Shown here: piece by piece, positions 1 to 10,224 of the stretch
Numbering within the stretch: position 1 is the stretch's first letter
Layout of the letters: each line of letters starts with the position of its first letter
Notes under the pieces: generated by a model
Seen by the model: only the letters and a program-made list of their open reading frames with translations
Told to the model about the DNA's origin: nothing
Database searches by the model: none
Program-made: the position numbers and the translations under genes
Assembly (NCBI GenBank): GCA_010645155.1
Contig: JAAGOF010000054.1
Location: 32,001-96,000 of the forward strand
Source of the DNA: Tigriopus japonicus
Lineage: Eukaryota > Arthropoda > Copepoda > Harpacticoida > Harpacticidae
Length of the DNA: 64,000 nt
Direction: 5' to 3'

Positions 1-237
1 AATGCAAAAATCTACACTTGGACCACCAACTCTGCAGAAAGTCTGTCGATGTAATGTTTTGCTCAGTGTTTTTAGATTTTGCAGTTAATTTGCTTGTGAA
101 ATACAAACGGCTAAATGACTCGGCAGCAGAATTGGTTTAATCTCGTCCCGTCGAAGAAAATTCCTTCCTTGCGATCCTGGGGAAGGGAGGAACCGGGACT
201 TTACGGAATTTATGGGATTTTTGCCCTTCAATATAAG
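1..237. other. Left flank of the BEL/Pao insertion, no gene seen
   Basis: No coding frame with support, no RNA gene and no recognised repeat. It is simply the pre-insertion flank of the retrotransposon. Confidence 0.5.
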
Positions 238-242
238 GGTAT
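238..242. repeat. Target-site duplication, left copy (GGTAT)
   Basis: The five bases GGTAT directly before the 5' LTR are repeated exactly at 6963-6967 directly after the 3' LTR. A 4-6 bp duplication is what LTR-retrotransposon integrase leaves. Confidence 0.93.
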
Positions 243-570
243 TGTTAAACTCTTTGGTTGTCACCCTGGAGTTGTGAGTGGCGCTGATGAGTGAGCCTCC
301 ATTTTGGGGGGGGCTAAGTCGTCCAAGTATAGTTGAGACTTTGGTTTTGTGTCGGACAATCATTCGTGCCACGTTAACGTCTGTGAGTTTTAGTTATTTG
401 TGACTTTGATTCAATATTTTATCTTGTCAAGTTTACTTCATTCATTTACGTTCAATTTAATGTCTTATTTATATGTATTATTATTATTTTTCTTTTAAAT
501 AGAAACCGTTTACTTATCACCACCAACGAGTCTCAACCCGTTACACGGCACGGAACGAACAGATCTTACA
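243..570 (+). repeat. 5' LTR of BEL/Pao element
   Basis: 328 bp, begins TGTTAAAC and ends TCTTACA. It matches 6635-6962 at every position except 426. An AT-rich TATTTATATG stretch near 465-475 could serve as promoter. Confidence 0.96.
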
Positions 571-601
571 GTTTAGACGACCTGGTACTTGAGAAATCGA
601 C

Positions 602-3600
602 ATGGCGTCAGCTCGCGAAAGTATTACGGAAAAGCAAAGAACGACTTCTGAAGTCGAGGACTACGAATATAGAAGGAGAACATTCTCTGCTCAAGTAGGA
701 GGAATTACAAAGAAACTGAACCAAATTAAACCCCTTATTCGAGATTCAAACAAGGTCGACTTAGTGGAGAAAGAGTATCACGTCTTACATCAACGCATCA
801 ACGCCTTCCAGGCAGCGGTCAACGCCGAATTGGCGGGGTCCGATATGGAAGAAGACGAAAGAATCAATTTGTCAAACTGGTTCAAGGGAAAGTTCTTTCT
901 CATGGATAGTGGAAGAAGAGAAGTGTCAGAATGGATTGACCGAGTGCACAACGACGGCAATATTGATCCGGAAGATAGTGCGTCAAGAGCGGGGTCACAG
1001 GCCTCTTCAATGAAGTCAAAAGCTTCATCCCTTCGATCGGGAACATCGTCCGTAAGATCCAAGGCATCCTCCGAAGCAAGGATTCGTTTAGCAGAAGAAA
1101 AGGCAAGGTTAATAAGCAAAGAAATTCTTGAAAAGGACATGGAGGCTGTTAATGAAATCCGGGTGGAAGCCGAAAGGAGGGCACAAATTGCTCATAACAG
1201 GGCGGAATGGATCCGAATCTCAAGTGTGGAACGAGCTTTGGATGGGATGGATGGATTGGGAAGTAGTTGTTCTCGAAGAAACCAGGAGACGTCCCTGAAA
1301 GGAGATGGAGACGAAGCTCCCCAGAAATCTTTGATAGACTTTGCTCACACTAAACCCAAAGAAATTATCCCAGAATTAGTCGGCTACACCTCCAAGAGAC
1401 CCGCTCTATGTCCTCAGGGACAATCCAAGATATTCGATCGGAGTCTGCCTCCTCGGGAATCACTGCCAACAACTCATGGACCGAAGGTATATCCCGCGGT
1501 GGCTGAAAGCTTCAACGGTCCGGCTTTGAATTATGACCAAAGATCTCCTCCATCGGAGCAGATCGCTCTGTTGGCCGAAATTGCTCAACGATCCCATCTA
1601 CCAAAATCTGAGCCGGAAGTTTTCGATGGGACCGATCTAACAAAGTTTGCCTCGTTTTTACAAGCCTTCGATCGGCTAATCGCTTGTAGCACTTCGTCCT
1701 CCTCTGATCTTCTCTACTATTTGGAACGTTATACTAGAAGCGAGCCACAAGAGCTGGTTCGGAGTTGTCTTCATATGGAGCCGAGGGAAGGGTATCAAGA
1801 GGCCCGAAAACAGTTGATTCGTGAGTACGGAAACGAGTTTCGGGTAGCATCTGCTTATCTGGAAAAAATTCAAAGATGGCCTGACATCAAGTATGAAGAT
1901 GGCCCAGCAATTCGGAAGTTCTCCATTTTTTTACGGGGATGTCAGAATTATTTGAAGACTGTCAGTGCGCTTAGCCAACTTAATAACCCCGCTATGATTC
2001 TTAGCATCTCCAAGAAACTTCCGTATAAGCTTAGGGAGTCATGGAGGCGCAAAGCCTTTGGACTCATGAATGAGGGTGCAGTGGTGGAGTTCAAAGATTT
2101 TTCGGAATTCGTAAACCGCCAAGCAGAGATTCTCTGCCTCCCAATTTTTGGTGACATTCGAGACGATACTTCCAATAAAAACGGCCCAACGATTCAAGGA
2201 TCGAAAAGAACGATCTCCTTAGCCACGGGAACTGATGTTGAGGATCTGTTGCCCAACCGACTGGATGCCCGGTGCCTATTCTGTGACAAGACGACACACA
2301 ATATCGCGAGCTGTCTTTCATTCACAAAAGAAAAGGAAGATACCAAATTGAGCTTCCTCCAAGAGAACAGAATGTGCTTTGGGTGCCTAGGCTTTGGTCA
2401 CATATCAAAATATTGTTCGAATCGACTTAAGTGCGCTACTTGCGGATTTGGACACCCAACCTGCTTGCACAGAGGCTCGTCCTTACTTGATAATAATCGA
2501 CGCAGAGAACGAGTTCGGGAAAACGCCAGAGAAAGCACGTCGGCGTGCTCGGTCGGGCGTATTCATGATAGAAGCCAAACAGGGGCCGGTGACGCTCCTC
2601 CACGAAGCTATTTGAAGATAGCTATGGCGATTATTCCTGTAAAAGTTCGAGTAAAAGGAAGTGACAAGTTCGTCACTACTTACGCAGGGCTTGATAACTT
2701 CTCGAGCGATTCGTTCATCACCAATGATATTGTTTCCCGATTGGGCGTTGAAGGAGATCCAGTTGAGATTCGCCTAAGCACGATGAATTGCAAGAACAAG
2801 AGGACTTCAACAAGGGCAATAAAAAATCTCGAAATAATGGATCTTGAAGAAAAGGAGCAGATCAGATTGCCTATCATTTTCACCCAGGAAGCACTTCCAG
2901 TTACTAAAGAGGATGTGGTGAAAAGGGAAGACGTGAAACCGTTTTCATACTTGGTCGAAGTTCCATTTACCTTCATTGAGGCTGAGGTGGGTTTGATGAT
3001 AGGAGCAAACGTGCCGGAGGCATTGAAACCGCTCCAGATCGTGGCCGGACCCACTTCGGGCCCTTATGCTTCCAAACATCGTCTGGGATGGGCTCTGAAC
3101 GGGCCTTTATCGACAATGAAGGAAGACCCTTACGTACAGATGAATTTTGCCCGTATTCCAGGGAAAGAAGATATCGAATTTAAAATTCAGCAAATGTATG
3201 ATTGCGAATTTCAAGATACAAATGTCGATGGCCGTGGTCCTTCCTTAGAAGATATTAAATGGAATGAGAAAGTGGAAAGCAATATTCGCACCGATGAAGA
3301 AGGGCATTATGAGATTGGATTGCCTTTTAGAGAGTCACAAGTACATTTTCCAAATAACCGAGATCAGGCTTTGCAACGGATCATGAGCATGAAAAGAAGA
3401 CTTACTCAGGACCAAAATTACGGAGAAGATTATTCAGAGTTTATGAGAACAATGTTGGAAAAGGGATTTTCGGAGAGAGTGCCAACAGACGAGCTGCCCA
3501 CCGAGTTGGGCCAAGTGTGGTACATAGTGCACCATGGAGTTTACCACAAGGTCAAGGAAAAGCTGAGAGTCGTGTTTAACTGTTCATTGAAGTATCGTGG

Positions 3601-6562
3601 TTACTCGTTGAATGACAGTTTGCTACAAGGGCCAGATTTGACTAACGGTCTCCTGGGAGTATTGTTACGCTTTCGTGAGAAGGCAATCGCCATTACGGCA
3701 GACATTGAGAAAATGTTTTACCAGGTTCGAGTTCCAAAGCAAGATTCCAACTTTCTACGGTTCTTTTGGTTTGAAAACGACGACTTGCAATCGCAACCCG
3801 TGGAGTATCGGTTGAGAGTGCACGTCTTTGGGGCGGTGTCCTCACCGAGTTGCTCTAAGTTTGCTTTGAGGCGAGCAGCTGAGGATAGCCGTGGCAAAGT
3901 TGGAGAAAAGGCCATTAGTGTGGTTCAAAACAGCTTCTATGTGGACGATTTGCTGGTATCATTTGATTGTGTGGAGGAGGCAAAATTGTTACTCGATGAA
4001 GTCAAGACCATATGTCACCAAGGGCGATTCAACTTGACCCAGATCATTTCAAATGACAGGGACATTCTGTGCTCCTTAGCACAGGACGATTTGGCCAAAA
4101 ATATGCGAGAGATGGATTTATCTCAAGAGGATTTACCAACTGAGAGAGCCTTGGGAGTCACGTGGAGAATTCAGTCGGATGTGTTTAGCTTCAAAAGCCG
4201 ACAATTGGACGGTGCTCCTAATTCTAGGCGTGGACTCCTCTCTTCAATCTATGCAATCTATGACCCTTTTGGTTTTGTGGGCCCTGCAATTCTTCCTGCC
4301 AAGCAACTACTACAGGAATTGTGCCGAAGAAAGTTTGATTGGGATGCTGAAATCCCTGATGACCTTAGAATGGTTTGGATCCGGTGGAGGGGGGAATTGG
4401 ACCTCTTATCTTCATACGAGATTCCAAGATGGAGTGGCGAAACGGAAGCGGGTGAACATGCCGAATTACACGTATTCTCCGATGGGAGTGAGGTCGGGTA
4501 TGGAGCTGTTGCCTACATCCGGGTGAAGGACCAGAATGGAGTTCGAATCACTTTAGCCCTCGCAAAATCAAGACTGGCTCCATTGAAGAAACTTTCGATT
4601 CCCAGGTTGGAACTGGCGGGGGCCAAATTAGCGATCGAGTTGGCCTCCACCCTGAGACGAGAGAAACTGCTTCCCTTGTCGCGGGAGTTTTTTTGGACAG
4701 ACAGTGAAACGATTTTAAAGTATATTCGGAACGAGAGGAAGCGGTTTCAGAGATTTGTTTCCAATCGGATCGCCTTCATTCGAGAAAGGTCGAAGGTAGA
4801 ACAATGGCGACATGTTCCCGGCTCAGAAAATCCCGCAGATCTTGCCAGTCGGGGTCTCCCCATTCATGAATTTGTTATCAGTACAATGTGGAAGCAAGGT
4901 CCAAGTTTTCTCCAAGCTGATGAATCGGTTTGGCCCAACATTTGCCAACCGAAATCGATTGAAGAAGATGACCCTGAGGTCCTGAGGGATCAGGTGATCT
5001 CTGCGTCTACGTTAAATTGTGGAGTCACAGTTTCGGATTGGTTTGAAAGTGTGTCAGACTGGCACAATTTGAAACGGATGGTGGCAGGTTTTCTGAAAGT
5101 GAAAAGAAAGCTGCTCAACAAGGAACTTGGAGATACTTGGGCTTTGGATTCAGTTGACCTTCTGCAAGCCGCGGAGCTAGTCATCGTAAAGCAGGTTCAA
5201 GCTGATGATTTTACGAGCACCCTTGAAGCCCTTCGTGATGGCAGGGATTTAGAACGGAGGAATCCCCTTGGAAGATTGTCTCCGTTTTTAGATTCAAATG
5301 GAGTACTCAGAGTTGGAGGAAGAATTCGGAATGCTGGAGACATACCTCGTGATCGAATACACCCTGTCGTTTTACCCAAGGGACATGTTGCTCGTGTTAT
5401 TATTCGTCAAGCCCACGTTCAAGTGGGACATCTTGGGAAAGAGATGGTGCTTGCCAAAGTGAGAGAACGGTTCAAAATCGTTGGTGAAACTATGCTGGTG
5501 AAGAAGATTTTGTACGAATGCGTAAGATGCCGCAAGTATCAAGGAAGAGTCGTCGATCAATTCATGGCAGATTTGCCTATGGATCGATTGGATATGGATC
5601 AACCCCCATTCACAAATACGGGGATTGATTTGTTTGGACCCTTTTCGGTGACTTTACGCCGGGCCATGATTGATCGCTACGGACTTATCTTCACTTGTTT
5701 GACCTCTCGTGCGGTGCATCTTGAAGTTGTCTTTGACAAGTCCACAGATTCCTTTATCCAAGCTCTCCGACGTTTTATCGCAAGGAGAGGTCAAGTGCGT
5801 ATTTTGAGATCTGACAACGGAACTAACTTCGTTGGAGCTGAGAGAGAGCTTCGGGAGGTGGTCCTTGGGTTAGACAGAGGAGAAATTTTGGAAGAAATGA
5901 GACGTCGTGGAGTTCGGTGGGTATTTCACCCCCCTCATGCTCATCACTTTGGTGGGGTGTGGGAGCGCGAAATAAGAACTGTTCGCAAAGTTATGAATGG
6001 ACTCATGGATGAGCAGGGAAGATCTCTCAGCGATGAGTCACTTGGTACCTTGCTTTGCGAGGTGGAATCGATTATGAACAGTCGCCCCCTCACTCCGAGC
6101 TCCAGCGACCCTAACGACCTGGAGGCTATCACCCCCAACCACCTCCTTCTCCAAAGATTTGGTCATACCTTTCCTGTTGGTTTGTTCCAAAGAAGCGATA
6201 CCTATGCTAAAAGAAGATGGAAACAGGTGCAGTACTTAGCGGACCTTTTCTGGACAAGGTGGAAAAGGGAATACTTGGTTATTTTGATGAACCGACAAAA
6301 GTGGACCAAACCCAAGCGCAATGTGACCGTTGGGGATTTGGTTTTGTTGGTACAGGAAACCACCCCAAGATATCGGTGGCCGTTGGGCAGGATAACCAAA
6401 GCATACCCAAGTCAAGATGGGAGAATCCGAAAGGTGCGAGTGAAGACTACGATTGGAGAGTACTTCAGACCCGTCTCTCAGCTAGTGCTTTTACTTGAGA
6501 ATCAGAAGGAGCCAGACGTTGGAAACCCAGGCGTGGAAGCTCCTGACGTTGGACAACTGTAA
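602..6562 (+). CDS. BEL/Pao Gag-Pol polyprotein, 1986 aa, intact
   Basis: A single polyprotein for retrotransposition. In order: a gag region with a charged coiled-coil N terminus and a DUF1759-like segment (about residues 335-510); zinc knuckles starting CLFC at 558 and CFGC at 592; an aspartic-protease segment (DUF1758-like) with LDNFSS near 700; a Pao-type reverse transcriptase with YVDD at 1113-1116; RNase H starting at SDGS (D1294) with later E and D residues and ADLASRG; an H-H-C-C zinc finger; an integrase core with D1676, D1738 and E1788; and a C-terminal DUF5641-like domain. Length and order are typical of BEL/Pao, where gag and pol are often one frame. The ATG at 602 follows the 5' LTR by 31 bases and gives the full gag. 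The one oddity is the protease loop, DNFSS instead of the usual D-[ST/N]-G. Catalytic residues elsewhere look whole. Confidence 0.96.
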   Translation: MASARESITEKQRTTSEVEDYEYRRRTFSAQVGGITKKLNQIKPLIRDSNKVDLVEKEYHVLHQRINAFQAAVNAELAGSDMEEDERINLSNWFKGKFFLMDSGRREVSEWIDRVHNDGNIDPEDSASRAGSQASSMKSKASSLRSGTSSVRSKASSEARIRLAEEKARLISKEILEKDMEAVNEIRVEAERRAQIAHNRAEWIRISSVERALDGMDGLGSSCSRRNQETSLKGDGDEAPQKSLIDFAHTKPKEIIPELVGYTSKRPALCPQGQSKIFDRSLPPRESLPTTHGPKVYPAVAESFNGPALNYDQRSPPSEQIALLAEIAQRSHLPKSEPEVFDGTDLTKFASFLQAFDRLIACSTSSSSDLLYYLERYTRSEPQELVRSCLHMEPREGYQEARKQLIREYGNEFRVASAYLEKIQRWPDIKYEDGPAIRKFSIFLRGCQNYLKTVSALSQLNNPAMILSISKKLPYKLRESWRRKAFGLMNEGAVVEFKDFSEFVNRQAEILCLPIFGDIRDDTSNKNGPTIQGSKRTISLATGTDVEDLLPNRLDARCLFCDKTTHNIASCLSFTKEKEDTKLSFLQENRMCFGCLGFGHISKYCSNRLKCATCGFGHPTCLHRGSSLLDNNRRRERVRENARESTSACSVGRIHDRSQTGAGDAPPRSYLKIAMAIIPVKVRVKGSDKFVTTYAGLDNFSSDSFITNDIVSRLGVEGDPVEIRLSTMNCKNKRTSTRAIKNLEIMDLEEKEQIRLPIIFTQEALPVTKEDVVKREDVKPFSYLVEVPFTFIEAEVGLMIGANVPEALKPLQIVAGPTSGPYASKHRLGWALNGPLSTMKEDPYVQMNFARIPGKEDIEFKIQQMYDCEFQDTNVDGRGPSLEDIKWNEKVESNIRTDEEGHYEIGLPFRESQVHFPNNRDQALQRIMSMKRRLTQDQNYGEDYSEFMRTMLEKGFSERVPTDELPTELGQVWYIVHHGVYHKVKEKLRVVFNCSLKYRGYSLNDSLLQGPDLTNGLLGVLLRFREKAIAITADIEKMFYQVRVPKQDSNFLRFFWFENDDLQSQPVEYRLRVHVFGAVSSPSCSKFALRRAAEDSRGKVGEKAISVVQNSFYVDDLLVSFDCVEEAKLLLDEVKTICHQGRFNLTQIISNDRDILCSLAQDDLAKNMREMDLSQEDLPTERALGVTWRIQSDVFSFKSRQLDGAPNSRRGLLSSIYAIYDPFGFVGPAILPAKQLLQELCRRKFDWDAEIPDDLRMVWIRWRGELDLLSSYEIPRWSGETEAGEHAELHVFSDGSEVGYGAVAYIRVKDQNGVRITLALAKSRLAPLKKLSIPRLELAGAKLAIELASTLRREKLLPLSREFFWTDSETILKYIRNERKRFQRFVSNRIAFIRERSKVEQWRHVPGSENPADLASRGLPIHEFVISTMWKQGPSFLQADESVWPNICQPKSIEEDDPEVLRDQVISASTLNCGVTVSDWFESVSDWHNLKRMVAGFLKVKRKLLNKELGDTWALDSVDLLQAAELVIVKQVQADDFTSTLEALRDGRDLERRNPLGRLSPFLDSNGVLRVGGRIRNAGDIPRDRIHPVVLPKGHVARVIIRQAHVQVGHLGKEMVLAKVRERFKIVGETMLVKKILYECVRCRKYQGRVVDQFMADLPMDRLDMDQPPFTNTGIDLFGPFSVTLRRAMIDRYGLIFTCLTSRAVHLEVVFDKSTDSFIQALRRFIARRGQVRILRSDNGTNFVGAERELREVVLGLDRGEILEEMRRRGVRWVFHPPHAHHFGGVWEREIRTVRKVMNGLMDEQGRSLSDESLGTLLCEVESIMNSRPLTPSSSDPNDLEAITPNHLLLQRFGHTFPVGLFQRSDTYAKRRWKQVQYLADLFWTRWKREYLVILMNRQKWTKPKRNVTVGDLVLLVQETTPRYRWPLGRITKAYPSQDGRIRKVRVKTTIGEYFRPVSQLVLLLENQKEPDVGNPGVEAPDVGQL

Positions 6563-6634
6563 TTTCGTAGCTATTCCTGTTTGAGTGTAACTGGCGTGAT
6601 CGGTGGTAACCGGATATCGCCAGTTAGGGGCCGG

Positions 6635-6962
6635 TGTTAAACTCTTTGGTTGTCACCCTGGAGTTGTGAGTGGCGCTGATGAGTGAGCCTCCATTTTGGG
6701 GGGGGCTAAGTCGTCCAAGTATAGTTGAGACTTTGGTTTTGTGTCGGACAATCATTCGTGCCACGTTAACGTCTGTGAGTTTTAGTTATTTGTGACTTTG
6801 ATTCAATATTTTATCTTATCAAGTTTACTTCATTCATTTACGTTCAATTTAATGTCTTATTTATATGTATTATTATTATTTTTCTTTTAAATAGAAACCG
6901 TTTACTTATCACCACCAACGAGTCTCAACCCGTTACACGGCACGGAACGAACAGATCTTACA
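6635..6962 (+). repeat. 3' LTR of BEL/Pao element
   Basis: Same 328 bp as 243-570 with one substitution (A at 6818). It starts 72 bases after the gag-pol stop and is preceded by a short purine-rich tract (about 6625-6634). Confidence 0.96.
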
Positions 6963-6967
6963 GGTAT
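6963..6967. repeat. Target-site duplication, right copy (GGTAT)
   Basis: Exact repeat of 238-242, directly after the CA end of the 3' LTR. Confidence 0.93.
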
Positions 6968-7084
6968 AAATATTGTAATTTTGATTTGTGGCCTTTTAGA
7001 ACTACTAATTGGAAACAGGCATCATTGCCAGATATTTCCTTCATTCTTGTTATTTTAAGGTCTTAACAGCTTTCAAATTTTAGA

Positions 7085-7205
7085 AAATCCCGTTTTGAGT
7101 AAGAAAATCCCGTCCTGTCATCCCGATAAAAGATCATTTTTTGGAAAAGTGTGGAAAATCCCGTTTTTCCCGTTTTTAGAGTTGGAAAATCCCGTCACGG
7201 GATCC
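7085..7205. repeat. Short AAAATCCCGT repeats
   Basis: The decamer AAAATCCCGT occurs four times in about 110 bp with irregular spacing, mixed with related CCCGT pieces. No coding frame accompanies it. It may be a degenerate tandem repeat. The rest of 6968-7440 holds nothing I recognise. Confidence 0.5.
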
Positions 7206-7465
7206 CACAGATAATTGATTCCCTGACAAACCCTGTGCGGCAGAAACTTCTGTATGAACGTGTTTGAACCTGTATGAATGTTGGAATGTAAGAGCATATC
7301 GACACTGATGGAGAATTGATTTGAATGGATCGGTGAAGAGTATTTGTATTAGTTGCAGGAACAATATTGTACGATTTGATGATGCCAGTTTCCCTTCCCA
7401 ATTGGCTCAAAGCATCTTGAATATGCTTCCCCCATTTGGGCTCCAATGAATTCGGCAGGTTTGCA

Positions 7466-7950
7466 AAAGGTTGAGCAGGTTCAAAGATGTTTCACTAGGA
7501 ACATCACAGAAATGAGCGAGCTCTCGTATTGGGAGGGACTCCAAAATCTAAGGCTGTACAGTACTCAGAGAAGGTAAGAAAGGTATCTGATACTGTATGT
7601 TTTTAAGAGCATTCATGGGCTCTGTCCTAACCAAGGCTTTGAGATCAGTTGTAACGATCGTAGAGGTTTTACTTGCCTTCTGAGAGCACCTCCAAATCTT
7701 AAGGAAACTAGGCTAGCACGAACAATGAAGTCCTCCTCTCTTCTTTATCGGGCTCCTTCATTGTTCAATTTGTTGCCCATTAGTCTTCGTTGGGAATATG
7801 TAGGAGCTAATCCTCTAATAGCATTTAAGGCAGGATTGGACAAATATGTAAATACTATTCCTGATCAACCCATTATTCAAGGCTTGGACAGATCTGCCAA
7901 CAGTAACTTATTGGTTGATCAAATTTCGGATAAACGTTAGTTATATAAAC
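7466..7950 (+). mobile_element. Truncated CR1-like LINE, C-terminal tail of reverse transcriptase
   Basis: The frame reads VQRCFTRNI, then LSYWEGLQNLRLYSTQRR, then a conserved LFNLLP...F-K-A-G-L-D-K-Y close. This is the usual C-terminal tail of a CR1/Jockey-type ORF2 downstream of the reverse transcriptase fingers-palm. A TAA stop interrupts the frame at 7575-7577. A closely similar copy lies at 22080-22560 and carries the same stop. The 5' part is missing, as expected of 5'-truncated LINE copies. The right end runs into the assembly gap. Confidence 0.85.
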
Positions 7951-7962
7951 TATATATTAATC

Positions 7963-8052
7963 NNNNNNNNNNNNNNNNNNNNNNNNNNNNNNNNNNNNNN
8001 NNNNNNNNNNNNNNNNNNNNNNNNNNNNNNNNNNNNNNNNNNNNNNNNNNNN
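7963..8052. other. Assembly gap (90 N)
   Basis: A run of 90 undetermined bases. It sits directly after a LINE tail, so a repeat probably broke the assembly. Any frame that spans it is not real. Confidence 0.99.
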
Positions 8053-8867
8053 AGGGATTTCAAAGATATCAGGTTTTCAAATTTAAAAGTTTCAGGTTTA
8101 TTGTCCTCTTCACTTGTCATTACAGCCATTTTTCTTCGTCATTTTTATTACTCAAACGACATAGATTATTTTGAAGTTTTGATATACATATACACAACAA
8201 AACTTTCTCATAGTAATTTTCGTTTGTTTCTTTTTAATCCGGCTTCCTCGAAGACGCGATCGAGCGCAGGAAGGTTAGCGTACTTTAAGATCTCTGGGTT
8301 CTCTGGGTGAGTTTTCCTCCTTGGAAGTAGTACGTTCTAAAAGTGTTTTCGACGCTTTGGCTCCGGAGTTGACCCCTTAAGGGTTATTTGCTGACAAGAA
8401 ACATGTGGACGCATTTGAAAAATAAAGAGTGTTGGCAAGGCCGCTGCTTTTGCAACTGCAGAGTCAAACACCAATTATCCAATGACAACAATGTAGGGGG
8501 CCCTATTTGATACATTTCTTTGAAAACCACAGCCTAGTAACATAATTGATAAAAATTATGCTTACTCATGGAAGAATTCACTTCTAATATGCATAGTGGG
8601 CAAAGTGCACACTGACCATTGCGATATTTAGAGCCGATTTGCTTCACTTATGTAAACTAGTGCTTCTACGAAAAGAATGTCAATTTTTTTTGAACAGAAA
8701 TGACATGCAAAGGCAAAAAATATTTTGCCAACTTCATTTTATATTCCACTTCTCGCCAACGCAATCGGATCAACTATCCTGATTGCGGGACACCAAAACA
8801 AGGGCAGAACAAATATCAATATGCCAGACTTAAGAGTCGTCTACTTCCAACAAATAGTTTCCAACAA
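8053..8867. other. No gene seen
   Basis: AT-rich sequence after the gap. Short frames have no recognisable protein. No inverted or tandem repeat stood out. Confidence 0.4.
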
Positions 8868-9092
8868 GTAGGTGGATTGGCCGACCTTGCTCCGGATTGA
8901 TAACTACGTCAATATCTTCATCACGGAGACTTGGATCCATCCGAGGATCTCCTCCTCTGAAGTGGAATTTTATGACTTCCTTGTGGTTAGCCGTAATGAC
9001 AGAGCCGACACATTAAACGGGCATGGGGGGAACAATTGTTTTCACCCGGGCCAACATTCAAAGTAAAAATATCGTGGTTCAACTTCCTCATT
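8868..9092 (+). pseudogene. LINE endonuclease fragment (broken)
   Basis: The frame contains FITETWIHPRISSSEVEFYD followed by a VSRNDR segment and HGG, the pattern of the apurinic-type endonuclease of CR1/Jockey LINEs (consensus ITETWL...GY...R-D-R...GGV). A frameshift near 9030 moves the reading to a second frame (TIVFTRANIQSKNIVVQLPH), which then meets a stop. No start or flanking domain is present. It could be the 5' part of the LINE whose reverse transcriptase lies at 10225-12050, separated by a mariner and a LINE end inserted later; that link is inferred. Confidence 0.75.
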
Positions 9093-9269
9093 AATGCATT
9101 TGGAATTCATGTTGACGTTACAGACGTACAGGGTGCTGAAGAGAAAACTGCTCTGTAAGCGTCAAAAATGATTTTTTTTCCTTCTGAAATGTTGACAGTA
9201 AAATTTAGAAACCTTTCTCTTTTGATTGGTACTAAAAACTGGTTAATTCATGAAAACAAACTTAAACGG

Positions 9270-9815
9270 AGGCCCAAAACCAAAGGATAACCGATTTGTC
9301 TAATAAGTGGCGCAAAAAGAGATTGCCGCCATTGTGGGCGTCAGTTTGCGTACCGTCAGCGCCTTCCCCTATAAATAGGACAAAGTTCCCTACCAGCGCC
9401 ATGATGCTCAGCACTGTGGCGTCCGACGGCAGGAAGATGGCACCGATTTGGTTCCTAAAAGGCCTGAGAATGGGCGCCAAGGAGTACCTGAAGGTGCTCC
9501 AGACCAAATTGAAGCCCTGGCTTGATGCCACCTACCCCGACGGCAACAACATGTGGCAGTAGGACGGCGCCCCTTGCCACACGGCCAAGATTGTGCAAGA
9601 GTGGCTGTACTTGAACTTGCCCTCCTTCTGGCCTAAGGACCTTTGAGGGGGTCCTTGCCTGATCTCAATTTCTTTTTGGAGCGTTATTGAGGCTGCCGTC
9701 GAGGCCAAGTGGAACGCCATGTTAACAGAGACCATCAAGAAGACCTGCAATCTTTCTGCGGCCGTTTGGAGGACGTAATTGCGGGTGATGGCGGCCATAT
9801 TGAAGATTAGTTAAA
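9270..9815 (+). pseudogene. Dead mariner-like transposase
   Basis: A degenerate Tc1/mariner-superfamily transposase. The visible series is VASDGRKMAPIWF, then PWLDATYPDGNNMWQ, a stop, then DGAPCHTAKIVQEWL, then LPSFWPKDL and another stop, followed by degenerate C-terminal sequence in a shifted frame. The DGAP-HT block is the second catalytic Asp region. The block that should follow WPKD (PP-SPDLNP, carrying the third acidic residue) is lost. The N-terminal HTH part and terminal inverted repeats are not visible. It lies between two LINE pieces and may have inserted in one of them. Confidence 0.85.
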
Positions 9816-9907
9816 TTTAACTTGTTATTAAATCTCCCTGAAAGTTTAAATTGAATTAGATGAAAATTTAAAAAGTTATGGCCGTTTCTTTTTTTTCTTT
9901 TTTTTTT

Positions 9908-10120
9908 GGGGGGGGGGCGGATTTTTCAATACCGCTACAAGGAATGGGATTCCCTGTAAAGAGAGTTAATCATTATTATAGTTTCAATAATTAATGTTTA
10001 TATGAAATTTGATCTACCAATGAGTTACTGTTGGCAGATCTATACAACCCTTGTATAGTGGGTTGGTCAGGAATAGTATTTAAGAATTTGTCCAATCCTG
10101 CCTTAGTTTTCAGTTTTTTT
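9908..10120 (-). mobile_element. 3' end of CR1-like LINE, reverse orientation
   Basis: Read on the - strand this matches the tail of the LINE copies at 7466-7950 and 20773-20936: the AGGCAGGATTGGACAAAT segment, the CAACCCACTATACAAGGG segment, and the terminal TTCCTTGTAGCGGTATTGAA. It is about 210 bp with the 5' part missing. A G-rich and T-rich run follows at 9888-9920. Confidence 0.75.
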
Positions 10121-10224
10121 TTTTCATTTTTTCATCTAGACACGCAGTTTTCTCTTCCGCACCGTGTATATTGCGCACACCTGTCCCCAACCGCTAACAC
10201 CAAAATTCGAAATCACGTGTCTCC

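Larger units (their letters stand above)
243..6962 (+). mobile_element. Complete BEL/Pao LTR retrotransposon
   Basis: A 6720-bp element with two 328-bp LTRs starting TG and ending CA, a GGTAT duplication on both sides and one uninterrupted gag-pol frame (602-6562). The LTRs differ by one base (G at 426, A at 6818), so the insertion is very young on the usual reasoning that both LTRs are copied identical. The order gag, zinc knuckles, protease, reverse transcriptase, RNase H, integrase, with a BEL-type C-terminal domain, places it in BEL/Pao. A purine-rich AGGGG stretch lies just before the 3' LTR. No convincing tRNA primer-binding site follows the 5' LTR; the first TGG is at 583, 13 bases in. 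It has every part needed for autonomous movement as far as sequence shows. Confidence 0.96.

Noticed and set aside
85..372. A 95-codon - strand frame over the left LTR
   Set aside because: It overlaps the 5' LTR of the BEL/Pao element, has no recognisable domain, and the same bases recur in the 3' LTR.
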